DNA from: Gnetum montanum
Taxonomy: Eukaryota > Streptophyta > Gnetopsida > Gnetales > Gnetaceae
DNA length: 53,587 bases
Direction of reading: 5' to 3'
NCBI GenBank assembly: GCA_015680685.1
Contig: MNCI01008033.1
Coordinates: 1,014,000 to 1,067,586, forward strand
Part shown: positions 1-10,046 of the stretch, piece by piece
Numbering within the stretch: the stretch's first letter is position 1
Layout of the letters: each line of letters starts with the position of its first letter
Notes under the pieces: generated by a model
What the model saw: only the letters and a program-made list of their open reading frames with translations
Database searches by the model: none
What the model was told of the DNA's origin: nothing
Position numbers and translations under genes: made by a program

Positions 1-1026
1 TCAACACCGTAGATGCTGCTAAATGTAATACCGCTTCAGATACACATGATTTACAAGATTTGGTAATTCATTGCCATTGATGTCTGCTAACTTGAATGCT
101 CCGTTGTTGTACGCGTTAACCACCAAGAAAGGGCCTTCCCAGTTTGTCGAGAATTTGCGTACTAGTTCGCGCATGGCCTTGAGAACTAGATCTCCTTTCT
201 TGATCGGGCGCTGCTGAAGGTTGTGATGATGCTTCTGTCTCTAGTTATCTTGATACTTTTCAATCGTACCAAGCGTCTGTATTCGCTTCTCTTCTACTGA
301 ATTCAAATCCGCGATTCGAGACTCGATGTGTTGAGCCTCATTTATAACCGTGGAGAGGACCATTCTCAGAGAAGGAATTTGCAACTCGAGGGGCAACACT
401 GCTTCAGACCCGTAAACAAGGCTATAGGGCATATTACCTGTAGCTATCCTACATGTAGGACAATACGCTCATAGCACATAGAGGATCTATTTTTGCCACC
501 ATTTTTTGTTGCCGTCGAGCATTTTCCTGAGCAGATTGATGATCACTTTGTTCGTTGCTTCAGCTTGACCATTCGCTTGTGGGTAATAGAGGGAGGAAAA
601 AGATTGTCTGATGCCCAGGTTATCACAGAAAGATTTGGTTTCCATGCTACTAAACTGTGGCCCATTGTCGGTCACGATAGTCATCAGGAGACCAAATCTG
701 GTTACTATATTGTCCAGGATAAAATGGCAAATCTGTTGGGATGTGATCTTCCATAGGGGAACATCCTCTACCCACTTCGTAAAATACTCAGTAGCGGTAA
801 TTATGAAGCTATGACCTGCGGAAGATTTCGATGTGATGGGGCCTATAATGTCTAGTCCCCATCGTTGAAATGGCCATGTTATCTACTTTGTATGTAATTC
901 TGTAGGTGACACGTGGATGAGGTTTACGTGACGCTGACATGTGTCACAAGTTTTAACCTTCATTAGGCAAACTTTTTCCATGCGTGGCCAGTAGTATCCT
1001 AAGCGACGGATTTTTAGGGCCATCGC
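1..1026 (-). pseudogene. Integrase core and C-terminal region
   Basis: The minus-strand frame shows a zinc-binding end (CDTCQRHVN near 930-960), the first catalytic Asp in WGLDIIGPI (near 840), the second in TDNGPQF (about 670), and the catalytic Glu in YYPQANGQAEATNK (about 570). The C-terminal part resumes after a stop with MPYSLVYGSEAVLP (432) and a WEGPF motif near 130. Stops near 486 and 240 break it. The window starts just before the expected pol terminus. Confidence 0.85.
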
Positions 1027-1728
1027 TCATGGTGCTACGTGGCCGCCACACAGTCCCTCGTGAACTTCGTCGACTATATGCTGCACCTGGTTTTTGTCGA
1101 CGCAAGTAAGCAGCACGCCATCAAAAGAGCGTCTACAAAGAGTACTGTTTCCCATGATGACGTACTGCCTAGCCCGCTTGCGAATTGCATCCTTCTGCGC
1201 GTGTGTCAATTTAGACGGTAGCTCGCCCTGTAGAAGGTAAGTTTTAATGTTGTCGTACCATTCAAGCGTGCTTTCCTCGAGAAGAGAAGAGATTTGCACC
1301 GCCTGAATGATAGGATCTGCACAGTCTATTATCAATGCAGGGCAGGGGTCAAACAGATGTGAAGGCACTTTCAGAGCCAAGGTGGCCAGTGTGTTGTCAG
1401 TGCGTGGCACGTGTTGGGCATCGATGGTCGCAAATCGTCTTAGAAGATCTTTAGCCTTATCGCAGTAGGGCTGCAGATGTACAGCCTTGCAGGCATAGAC
1501 TCCTATGATCTGATTTATGACAAGCATCGAATCGCCCCTAATCGCCAGGTGTCGAACATCGAGTTCGCTGGTAATTAGTAATCCCCTGAGGAGCCCCTCG
1601 TACTCTGCTACATTTTTCGTACAAGGGAAGGTCAAGCGATAAGTGTGTAAACGCACATTCTCAGGTGATAGTGTAATAACGGTGGCGGTGCTGCCACCTT
1701 TCGTGGTTGAGGCTCCGTCGAAATACAA
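1027..1728 (-). pseudogene. Second (additional) RNase H-like domain and integrase zinc finger start
   Basis: An open stretch of 233 codons begins YFDGAST, continues with NVAEYEGLLRGL and then IRGDSMLVINQI. These are the D, E and D positions of an RNase H fold of the archaeal/cellular type that Tat-lineage elements carry after their own RNase H (family knowledge). It leads at the C-terminal end into the integrase N-terminal zinc finger region (EGLCGGHVAP). It lies downstream of the ordinary RNase H and in the same frame. This domain is the main reason to assign the element to Tat/Ogre rather than to a chromovirus. Confidence 0.82.
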
Positions 1729-1929
1729 CGTCGCCTCGAGGCTTGTTAAGACAGGGCTTAGACTATGGACATGTTCATCAAGGAATTCTAGTTCTATAGT
1801 CGCCTAATTGTTAATTGGTGACGTTACTAACTGGTCAGCTATCGCTTGGCCTTTCGTAGAAGATTGGCCAATATAATGTAGATCGAATTCTGCCGTGATA
1901 GCCTTCCAGCGAGCTATTTTACTACTCTC

Positions 1930-3208
1930 CTATAGGTTGTGCGTAATGGCCCTAAGAATGTTGTTTTTACAGATGATGTTGACCTTGCTACGGAAAAGAT
2001 AATGCCTACACTTTTTAAGCATAAAAACTAATGCTAGGCAGTTACGCTCTACGTTGTTATACCTCGTTTCGTATGCACATAGAGCATGACTCAAGTAGTA
2101 GACGGGCACTTCTGACCCATCATCCCTCCTTTGACAAAGTAATGCTACTAACGCTATGTCCGAAGTCGCGAGGTAAATGTAAAATGGTAAGTCCCTTTGT
2201 GGTGGGAAAACCGTCGGCAAATGTTGCAGTTCTTATTTTAAGCTGTCAAACGCACGTTGGCAATCGTCGGTTCATTCGAAATTAACCCCCTTTTTTAGCA
2301 AGTGCTGCATAGGGTGTAGCTTGTCGGTTAATCTCAAGATGAATCAGCGTATGAACTGTAAGCATCCCTGTAATCTGCGTAATTGCTTGAGGTCTGTAGG
2401 AGGCGTTAACTCGACAATGGCTTTGACCTTATCAGGGTCAACTCGTATGTCGATTTCTGACACCACAAGCCCCAGCATGCGTCCGGTTTTGACTCTAAAT
2501 ACGCACTTCTTTGGGTTAAGCCGGAGCTTGTATTTGGAGCATCTTTTAAGGACTAATTTCAGGTCTTCTGAATGATCCTCAGACTTTAAAGACTTCACAG
2601 CTATATCGTCTACATAATCATTCAGTCTCCCTAAGAGGTAATCGCTAAAGATGTATGTCATAGCTCGTTGATACGTTGCTCCGGCGTTCTTTAGACCAAA
2701 AGGCATCATGGTATAACAAAAAGTACCCCAGGGTGTCATGAACGTTGTTGTCAATTGATGTTCTGGGTTGATGCGGATTTGATTATAGCCCGAAAAGCCA
2801 TCCATGAAGGAAAGAAGCGCATGCCCAGCTGTTGTATCGACTAGTTGATTGATACTCGGAAGCGAGAAGTTATCTTTGATTGTAGCCTTGTTTAAATCCC
2901 GGAAGTCTATGCAGATGCGTATGCTTCCGGTCTTCTTTGGGATGACTACAATGTTACACACCCAATCCGAGTAATAGACCGCACGGATGAAACCAGCCTG
3001 ATACAGTTTGGTGATTTCATCATGCACGGCTAGCACGATCTCTGGCTTGATTTTCCATACCTTTTGCCTAACTGCTTTAATCTGCGAGTCTAAGATGATG
3101 TTATGCTGGATTAGCCTGGGATCTAGTCCAGGCATATCCTCGTATGACCATGCAAAGACGGTAATGTTTTCTTGCAGAACCTGCTTTATGGAATCGTGTG
3201 TTTTCTAG
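1930..3208 (-). pseudogene. Reverse transcriptase and RNase H domains
   Basis: The RT fingers and palm are clear: CIDFRDLNKATIKDNFSLP, then FMDGFSGYNQI, then MPFGLKNAGATYQ. The catalytic YxDD box is intact as YVDDIAVKS at about 2590-2620. The connection runs into a gypsy RNase H at 2220-1930 with the usual YYLSHAL and ERNCLALVF motifs. A stop splits RT from RNase H near 2344. Intact catalytic residues alongside nonsense codons suggest the copy died recently compared with the other elements in the window. Confidence 0.88.
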
Positions 3209-3741
3209 TCTAATAAAGAACTGACTTTAAGCGTTTTGGCTTCACCCCTATGTGTAACGATAGAGACCTCGTTGAGGGGATCTTCGGTTATGTCCCCAGC
3301 CTTCAGGTCTAGCGTGCACATTGACTGTTCTGGCCATTCTGGGGACGTCTCTGACGTGGCTATGGTTACATCTTCTAAAGGGGGGTTAATGTCTACTAGC
3401 GTGGAGTCGAATTATCTAACTACCTTCCCGTATGGGCCTGTCAAATTTAGAGGTGCTGAAAATGTTGCGTCCATTTACCGTCTATCCTGCAAAACCGCAA
3501 AGTGCGTAAATGATCAGCAGAAAGATAACTTAGTGTTGTCAAACGTGGAAAGTGAATTGAAGTTCGAAATTGTAAGCAGGCTGTAATCAATGCTACCCGA
3601 TTACGAGGCGATAAGATGTGATAGTTTAACATCATTTCGGACAGTGGCGCATGCGATATCAGCTGCATTAATATCTTGATTTTCGGGTTCCGTTTTAGGA
3701 AAGTCCTGCTGAAATCGGATATCAAGTCGGTGATCCTCGCA

Positions 3742-3747
3742 TATAAG
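3742..3747 (+). promoter_or_regulatory. Candidate TATA box of the antisense gene
   Basis: TATAAG in the context GCATATAAGTAA lies about 130 bases before the first in-frame ATG (3876). That spacing leaves a leader of roughly 100 bases. The surrounding 3480-3870 has no coding potential that fits either flanking frame, as expected of a promoter. A single TATA match is weak evidence by itself. Confidence 0.4.
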
Positions 3748-3875
3748 TAAGTGGTTTTTGATGAGGATGGGCTGTTGGCTGTTGTGAATTCGAATTCGTA
3801 ACTATTGCTGAGCGAGAGAAGAAAGAGTAGAGGATTAGAGTGTGTGGTTTTGCGAAGATTTGCAAGTGCTAAACG

Positions 3876-6800
3876 ATGAAAAATTCTGAAGCTGTTACCA
3901 TGGCACCAAAAACCAAAAGGAAGAATGCAAAATTGGTCAAAATTGATGAGGTGCAAGAAAATCTGGAGCGCATTTCACAGGTGGTGGTCGATGTTCGTGA
4001 CCCTACGCCTTTGAACCGGTAGGTCATTCCTTACATGTTTATGTCTGTTTTAATGCCTATTTTTCGTAGTATCTTTTGCGTGAATGTGGATTGCAAATTA
4101 TGGACCTCAGGTTAATGTGAGGGTTAGATCACACAATGACGCTGTTGTCAGGGACGAACCTTGTGTTGTTGGAAGGGTTTGGGCGATTTCGGCTTGGATA
4201 ATTAGGCGTAGTTTGTAGATTTTCTGTATTAACGATACAAATGTAAATCTAGACGTTAATTTATGTTTCGGGTTTTCTGTATAGCATTACGCTAAAGCCT
4301 ATTCTGATTGTCTTGGATATTGTCGGGGTTTTGTGTTGTATAAACCTTATCGTTCCTAATGTCCCTCCCCCGCAAACGTGGTTGCAAGGGAACGCCATAT
4401 GGTTTCGACGGGGTGCGCTGGAGTTTCTACAGTTCTTACTACGCAACTACAGTGTCATTGTGTGATCTAATTTGTCTGACGATATCACCGGTGCCATTTT
4501 AGAGCACCTGCTGGCAGGTTCTGCACAAGGGATTCTGGCCTTCTTGATAGACGGGGCCATCGATACGGGTCATCCCGAGGACCGAGAATTTAGCACCCGA
4601 GGCTTGAGGTGCTTAAACTGGATCTGGGAAATGGCTCAGTTTAGTTGTTATCATGCATATAACACGCTGTTCGTGGCTCGCCATGTCTCGACCTATTTCC
4701 AAAACCCACAAGGCACAGTGTACTACGCAGGCGGGTAAGCAAATTTTGTTGACTGTATTTTTTTTTTGTCATATGTCTGTCATCGATATGAAGTATAAGA
4801 TAAGCCTATGTGCAAAATGTAAGATAAGCCTATGTGGTATGGTACAAGCTTTTTATTCATGACAACAGGCTAGTTGGAAATGGAGATGCGTTATCATGGG
4901 CTGAAACGGCAATAATGGCATTTACTTTAACTAGCAACGTGCGTGCTGGTGTTATAGGGCAGATTGGCTTCGACATGCATGAGTACCCCACCCGCTATGC
5001 TAAGGCTTTTGAGAATTGCCAGACACTTGAGTGGCGGCTGCATGATGACTGGACCTTAGATCCACCCCTTACCGTTGAGGACATGCAGAGGAACCTTTCG
5101 TCATTTCCCTTGCCATTTGGACCTGGTAAGGCTGTTGTATAGTTGATTATTGCGTAGTATAGTTGTAAATTGTGAGCGTTGCGTAATAGTGTTTTAGTTT
5201 GACTTGTGTTTTACGCTGTTCAGTCAGGGAATCCCGGGAGATTACCCTTACGATTTCCGGCTGCGAGGTGAGCACCGTCCTCTTCCGCTACAGGGACATC
5301 AAAGACGCACAGCGCTGGCTTGGCCACTCGGCGGCCCCAGTTGCGGTGACCACCAAGATCCGAGCAGCGAGGCTAATGCATCTGTTTTTAGCTGCAACTC
5401 CTGATGTCCCCACCAGTGAAATGCTGACCCTGGTCAACTCCTTCAACGAAAAGGCAGAGCATTTTTGCACGTGTGTACATCAGGTACGCGTAAGCTTTAA
5501 CATTGACGCTTAGCTCTTCAAAGACCTATTTGGCGTCCCTTTGAACGGCCTTCCCGTAAGTGAGAAGGCGAAGAGGAGCCTCGACTTCCAGCAGTGGCTG
5601 GAGGAGTGGGTAAGGGTCCCGAAGGAGGCTAAAGGGTTTCCTTGCGAAAGATTCAAAATGGACGTTGCCAAGACAATTTATCCCCTTTTCCAGGCCCGGA
5701 CCTTCCCCAAAACTCTCTCGCAAGGGAAGTTCTTTTCTATAGAACAGACTCATATTATGCGGGAGGTTCTGGAAGAGGGGACCGAGTTCAATTGGGCAAG
5801 CTATTTCGCTAAGGGGCTGCGCAACGAGATGATCAAGCTTTGCCAGAAGCTTGAGTCTCGTTTTAATGTGCATTACGCCTTCTTCATAGCTTGCCTTCGG
5901 CAATTTGCTGAGTTTCTGGTCGTCCAAAGGAATGGGGTCTGGGTGCAGCAAGACCGAGATCAACTGTCCAAACCCTGGATTACCCATATCCTCAGCACTA
6001 CCCGTGGACAGGATCCACCGGAAGGGATCAGGGAGTCACTGTCTATAACGACCAAGGGGTTGGCGATGTCTCGGCTGCGAGGCCCTGACAGTATAGGCGG
6101 GATAATGCCTACTTACACTGGCGATGCCTCACGGGGGAAACGTCTGGCGGAGGAAATCATGGAACCTGCAGCTCGAAGTAAAAGGCTTCGTATAACTGAG
6201 GCTTCTGTCGAGCCTGGGAGCGACACAGGCCGAACTGTGACGAGCAAAGTTCAGCGGAGTAAGCCTTTACCTGGTAAGTGTGAAGGAACTGTATTACACA
6301 ATGTTCATTTAGATGGTTTGGAATGATATACTAAGGTATTGTGGTATGACCAGTGAAAATTACAGAGGAGCTGACCCCTGAAACAGGGGCAGTAGTACTA
6401 AGTCATGGGGAACGAGCCTCAGTTTTGGAGGAAGAGGCCCCAGCTGTTAGCGGGAGCCGTGCACAGAACCTGGTGCACGAGGAGGCCCCAGCCACCGGAA
6501 CCAGCGACATACAGACTTAAGTGCGTGAAGAGGAAAAGGAGGCGGAAAATGTTGGCGAAGTCGCCACTGTCACCGGTAGAGGTAATGAGTGTGTTAGCAA
6601 GTTTGCAGGATTCTGTTAATAGATGAAGTTTCTAACTGGATTACGCTATAGGAGAAGAGGATGTATCCACGTCTGTCACTGTGAGCAGCGCGTGGAGAGA
6701 CTTCCTTGACAAATTTGCCTTCATGGAAGGCGTTGTCAGCGACATGATCGAGTGCCTAGAGCACATCGAACTTGGAGCTGGTACGTTATGGTTGTAGTAA

Positions 6801-8034
6801 GGTTGTGATATTACATAGTGGTAATGTGTCACCAATATTGATGATTGTTTCTGTTAGGAGCTCGCCTCCGATGGGATCCCATGGAGCCCATTGATTTGAA
6901 GACAGTGGAGCCTCCATCTGATGGGGCAGCCGTGCCACGCCATATTTATGAGGAAATGCACAAATGTGCATTACGCTCGACACGCTCCTTATGGGAGAGT
7001 AAAGACGTCAATGAGAGCCTCTGGAAATGGCTGCAGAGAGCAGAACAGAGGGTTGAGTCTCTGACCAAAGAGGTCAAGGACCTAAGATCACGGTGCGACT
7101 TCCTACAGGCGCGGGCGACGGGGGATGAAGACTGGTGTACCACTATTGTCGACTACTCCCATTATTGGACCGCCATCAAAAACAGCGTACAGACCAGCCG
7201 GGTGTTGGTGGAGCAGCGGATGTAGATAGAGCTCCTAGCTCAGAAAAGCCAAGATTGGAGGGACTATTGTGCAAGCATGCAAGGGCGGGGGCAGAAGGAG
7301 AAGGACCACAAACATCTGTATAAGCGAGAAAGCATCGCTTATCGGAAACTCTACTATGATTCTGTCATCAAAGCCCAATCTTTGGAAGTCTTTTTGGACG
7401 TCATCGGAGCTTCCGAAGCCTTCAGGAAGTTCAAAGAGCAGGTGACTGTAAGTGCATCTCCGGAAAGGGAGATGACAATCCCTGGGGGCCAGAGAATAGT
7501 CCCTACATTCTTCCATGATCCGCCTCACTGAACTAGCGTGGAGAAAGGGAAAGTGAAGGCTGGAGTTGCCTTGGGAGAGGATGTGTGGCCAGATCTAACG
7601 GAGGAAGAGATTATGAAGCGCCTGTGGGCTAGCCTGGATAAGCTTCCCTTTGCTGCGGAAGCAGGGCCATCACAAGTGAGTTTCTGCATGACTAAATCTA
7701 AATTCTCTGATTGTTTTGTCAAGGCTTGCCTTGCTAATATGTTTTCTTCTTTTGTATCTAGGTACTAGAAGAGGATAGAGAAGACGAGCCAGCTGAGGAG
7801 TCAGCAAAGGAAGCAGCAGATGCAGAGGGAAAAGCAGAAGCAGAGGAAGAGGAAGAACGCAGCGATGAAGAGCGTCCTCCCATGGAGCCAGTGCCGAAAC
7901 GAGGACCTCATGAAGAGGAAATTCTTCGTGAAAGAATAATTCCCAGAAACGACAGCCCACTGGAGGACGATCCATTAGGGATGGATCCGGACTTAAGAGA
8001 TACTGGTGACAGTGGCAGTAGAGGAAATGCGTAA
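3876..8034 (+). pseudogene. Spliced multi-exon gene antisense to the gypsy element; unknown protein family
   Basis: Joining GT-AG introns gives exons 3876-4018, 4453-4734, 4869-5125, 5224-6273, 6366-6581, 6652-6780, 6858-7675 and 7762-8034. Phases agree at every junction and total 3168 nt (1055 codons plus stop). Introns are 434, 134, 98, 92, 70, 77 and 86 nt, normal for plants. Two in-frame ATGs (3876, 3900) could start it; a stop precedes 3876. The protein starts basic (MAPKTKRKN), has a folded middle, a bipartite basic motif (GKRLAEEIMEPAARSKRLR, end of exon 4), a coiled coil (about residues 715-750) and an acidic tail. In-frame stops at 4463, 5511, 6518, 7223 and 7529 make this copy dead. 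I do not recognise the family; a plant-mobile-domain or other transposon-associated protein is possible but not shown. Confidence 0.72.
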
Positions 8035-8666
8035 TTGTGGTTTACGCATAATCTTATTGATGTGGAGTGAAGTACTGTTTTATGAATGACTGAAAAGACG
8101 TGTTATAAGACCTAGTGGATGTTTTAAATCTCAATTATTTTGTCTTTTTTGACTTTTATGCTTTTATCTGCATAGCATGAACGTAATTATTAAGGATTTT
8201 GCCTAAGCTATAATGATAGAATGTAATGGCTAGTTTAAGGCCATCGCGGGCCGTCATATGATTCTGCATAAACTAGCGACTAGTTTAAGGCTATTGCGGG
8301 CCATGGCGTAATTGCGTAAATGATAATGGTATACAATTCTGTGTAACTAGTTTAAGGTTGTTGTGGGCCATGGGGTAACTGCGTAAACTAGCAACTAGTT
8401 TAAGGCCATTGCAGGCCGTGGCTAGTTTAAGGCCATTGCGGGCCGCAGCTAGTTTAAGGCCATTGCGGGCCGACTGCGTGATATAGAAAGCGTCAATAGT
8501 ATGAGTACAGTAAATCGAATAGCATAAGAAATGACAAGCGTAAACTTCGAAAGCAAATGTAGCGTGAAAATGTATGAAACAAAAGAAATGGCTACGTACA
8601 AGCTGCGATAACTTGCCAAAACATGGTAACGTACGCAAAGACCATCATTCAACCATTAATACAAAA
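8035..8666. other. Non-coding spacer between antisense gene and protease end
   Basis: This lies between the 3' end of the antisense gene and the end of the protease frame. It holds the tandem repeat at 8230-8471 and otherwise no coding signal. No clear AATAAA-type signal was seen just after 8034. Confidence 0.5.
8230..8471 (+). repeat. Six-copy 23-bp repeat, CTAGTTTAAGGCCATTGCGG type
   Basis: Near-identical 23-base units start at 8230, 8280, 8347, 8395, 8422 and 8449. The last three are nearly back to back (26-27 bp spacing) and the first three are spread 48-67 bp apart by short unrelated spacers. Each unit contains an AAGGCCATTGCGGGCC core whose GGCC ends can pair. Copies differ by single C/T or G/A changes. 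Confidence 0.85.
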
Positions 8667-9488
8667 TTATCTCTTAATGGCCTTTACGTTGAGCATTGCA
8701 TAAGGGCGAGGAGACTTATGGTTTGACTCCTCTACGCTGCCATCCAGAAATGGCAGGTCGACCCAAGCTAGACCATCGTCATTGCTGTTGGTTTGTTGAG
8801 GGATTTGGAGATGGGTCTGATCATCAGTCATTTCTATCTTCGAACCCCGTTCTTCTTCAATGTTATTGATGGTCGTGGGGGTGATTTCGTCACCGCGTAT
8901 CACAACCTCCCCTCCGGCATAGGGCAGGTGTATCTCCTGGTGTATCGGTGACAAAACCGCCCTCAGCTGGGCTAACCATAACCTCCCTAAGATCAGGTTG
9001 AACCCTGGCATCTCCTCAACGACTAAGAAAGTGGCCTCTGTTGGGAACTGATCCCCCGCCACAAACTCAATACGCACTGTCCCCTTGACTTGAACCCATG
9101 CCCCGTTGAACGATTTTACGCAAGCCTTCATCGTGGGAGTGATCTGGTTGACCAAACCCAACCTATCCACGATGGAATAGGGTATGACGTTGGTAGCTGA
9201 GCCATCATCTACGTGCACTCTCCGGATCTGGTATTGACCGACTCGGATGGTGATGAACATAGGTTCAGTTGTCACCTGACCTTTCTCCATATCATCTTTA
9301 ATAGACTTATCATGGAAGGTCAGCGAGGTAGACCTGGGTTGCTCAGCTTCAGAAGGAAACATGACAGCATGTATCGCTTCCTCTTCCGCTGGTAAGCTGC
9401 CATCCACTGATATGGACATCAGCATGCGTACCATAGCCTCACGGTGTTCCCGAGATGTCATAAGCAGGTCGTAAAGGCTCAGCATTGT
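8667..9488 (-). pseudogene. Retroelement aspartic protease, end of the gag-protease frame
   Basis: This segment is in the same frame as gag (9485, 9881, 11072 and 12041 are mutually in phase), so gag-protease is a single ORF cut by stops at about 9489, 9940 and 10048. The protease core is YQIRRVHVDDGSATNVIPY, where DDGS replaces the common D-S/T-G, followed by GFNLILGRLWL as the flap/ILGR motif. The frame ends at a stop at 8667, before the spacer that contains the antisense gene. It would process the Gag-Pol polyprotein. Whether this stop is bypassed by splicing to the RT frame is not visible. Confidence 0.8.
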
Positions 9489-10046
9489 GTTCTTTTCCTT
9501 GAGAGCCTGTTTGACTTGCGTAAATGCGTCGAGGAGGTCTTTCTCTCAGCTGGGTTGTTTATCCCCCTTGTCCTCTTCCATTCGGCCCAGGAGATGGATC
9601 TCCCGAGGTGGAGTGGTGTCAGTTGGGGGGTTGTTCTTTTTCCTGCCAGGAGAAGGCGGTTGCATTTCTGCACCTTTATCCTGCCCCTGAGGTACAGGCG
9701 AAGGCACAGAGGCCAGGGGCCTAGACTTAGGGAAGCCGAGCGTAAAATGGTCTTTCGTTGCGTTAACTGATGTGTCCTCTCCCTTTCGTTTGGGAGATGA
9801 TGGTTGACTCTTTTGGTTGGAGGTCTGCCCCTGCGTGAGAGGAGCAGCCTGTGGTTTTGGTACCCTAATAATGAAGGGCACCCTAGGTGTGGGCGCGGAC
9901 GAGGCCGTGGCTTGACTGTCACTGTGTGACTAAGGGTGTATCCGAGAAGGTGCCCGTATGATGAAGGGCGGCCTCGAGACCCCACTGGCAGCCGATGAAA
10001 TGGTTGGTCCCTTTTGTGAGCTGGCAGGCACACGCAAAACAAAAGG

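Larger units (their letters stand above)
1..3474 (-). pseudogene. gypsy pol: RT, RNase H, second RNase H, integrase (nonsense-mutated)
   Basis: One continuous frame runs from an ATG at 3474 down to base 1, over 1150 codons. Open segments at 3135-2344, 2220-1930, 1728-1027, 684-487 and 432-241 are all in the same phase, so only stop codons separate them. The N-terminal 110 codons (3474-3136) form a linker before RT. Stops include TAA near 3437 and TAG near 3207. A TAA lies immediately before the ATG, so translation either starts here or the frame is joined to gag-protease by splicing, as described for Ogre elements; the sequence does not settle which. The product would copy and integrate the element. 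Confidence 0.85.

Noticed and set aside
3447-3956. Minus-strand 169-codon open frame between pol and the antisense gene
   Set aside because: It overlaps the antisense gene's promoter and first exon, and the pol N-terminus uses another frame. Low information content.
5526-5987. Minus-strand 153-codon open frame under exon 4 of the antisense gene
   Set aside because: It is the complement of a well-supported exon with consistent phase; no domain or sense-pol similarity was seen.
8230-8471. CRISPR-like array from regular repeats
   Set aside because: The genome is a plant's; spacers are short, unequal and partly absent, and no cas genes exist.
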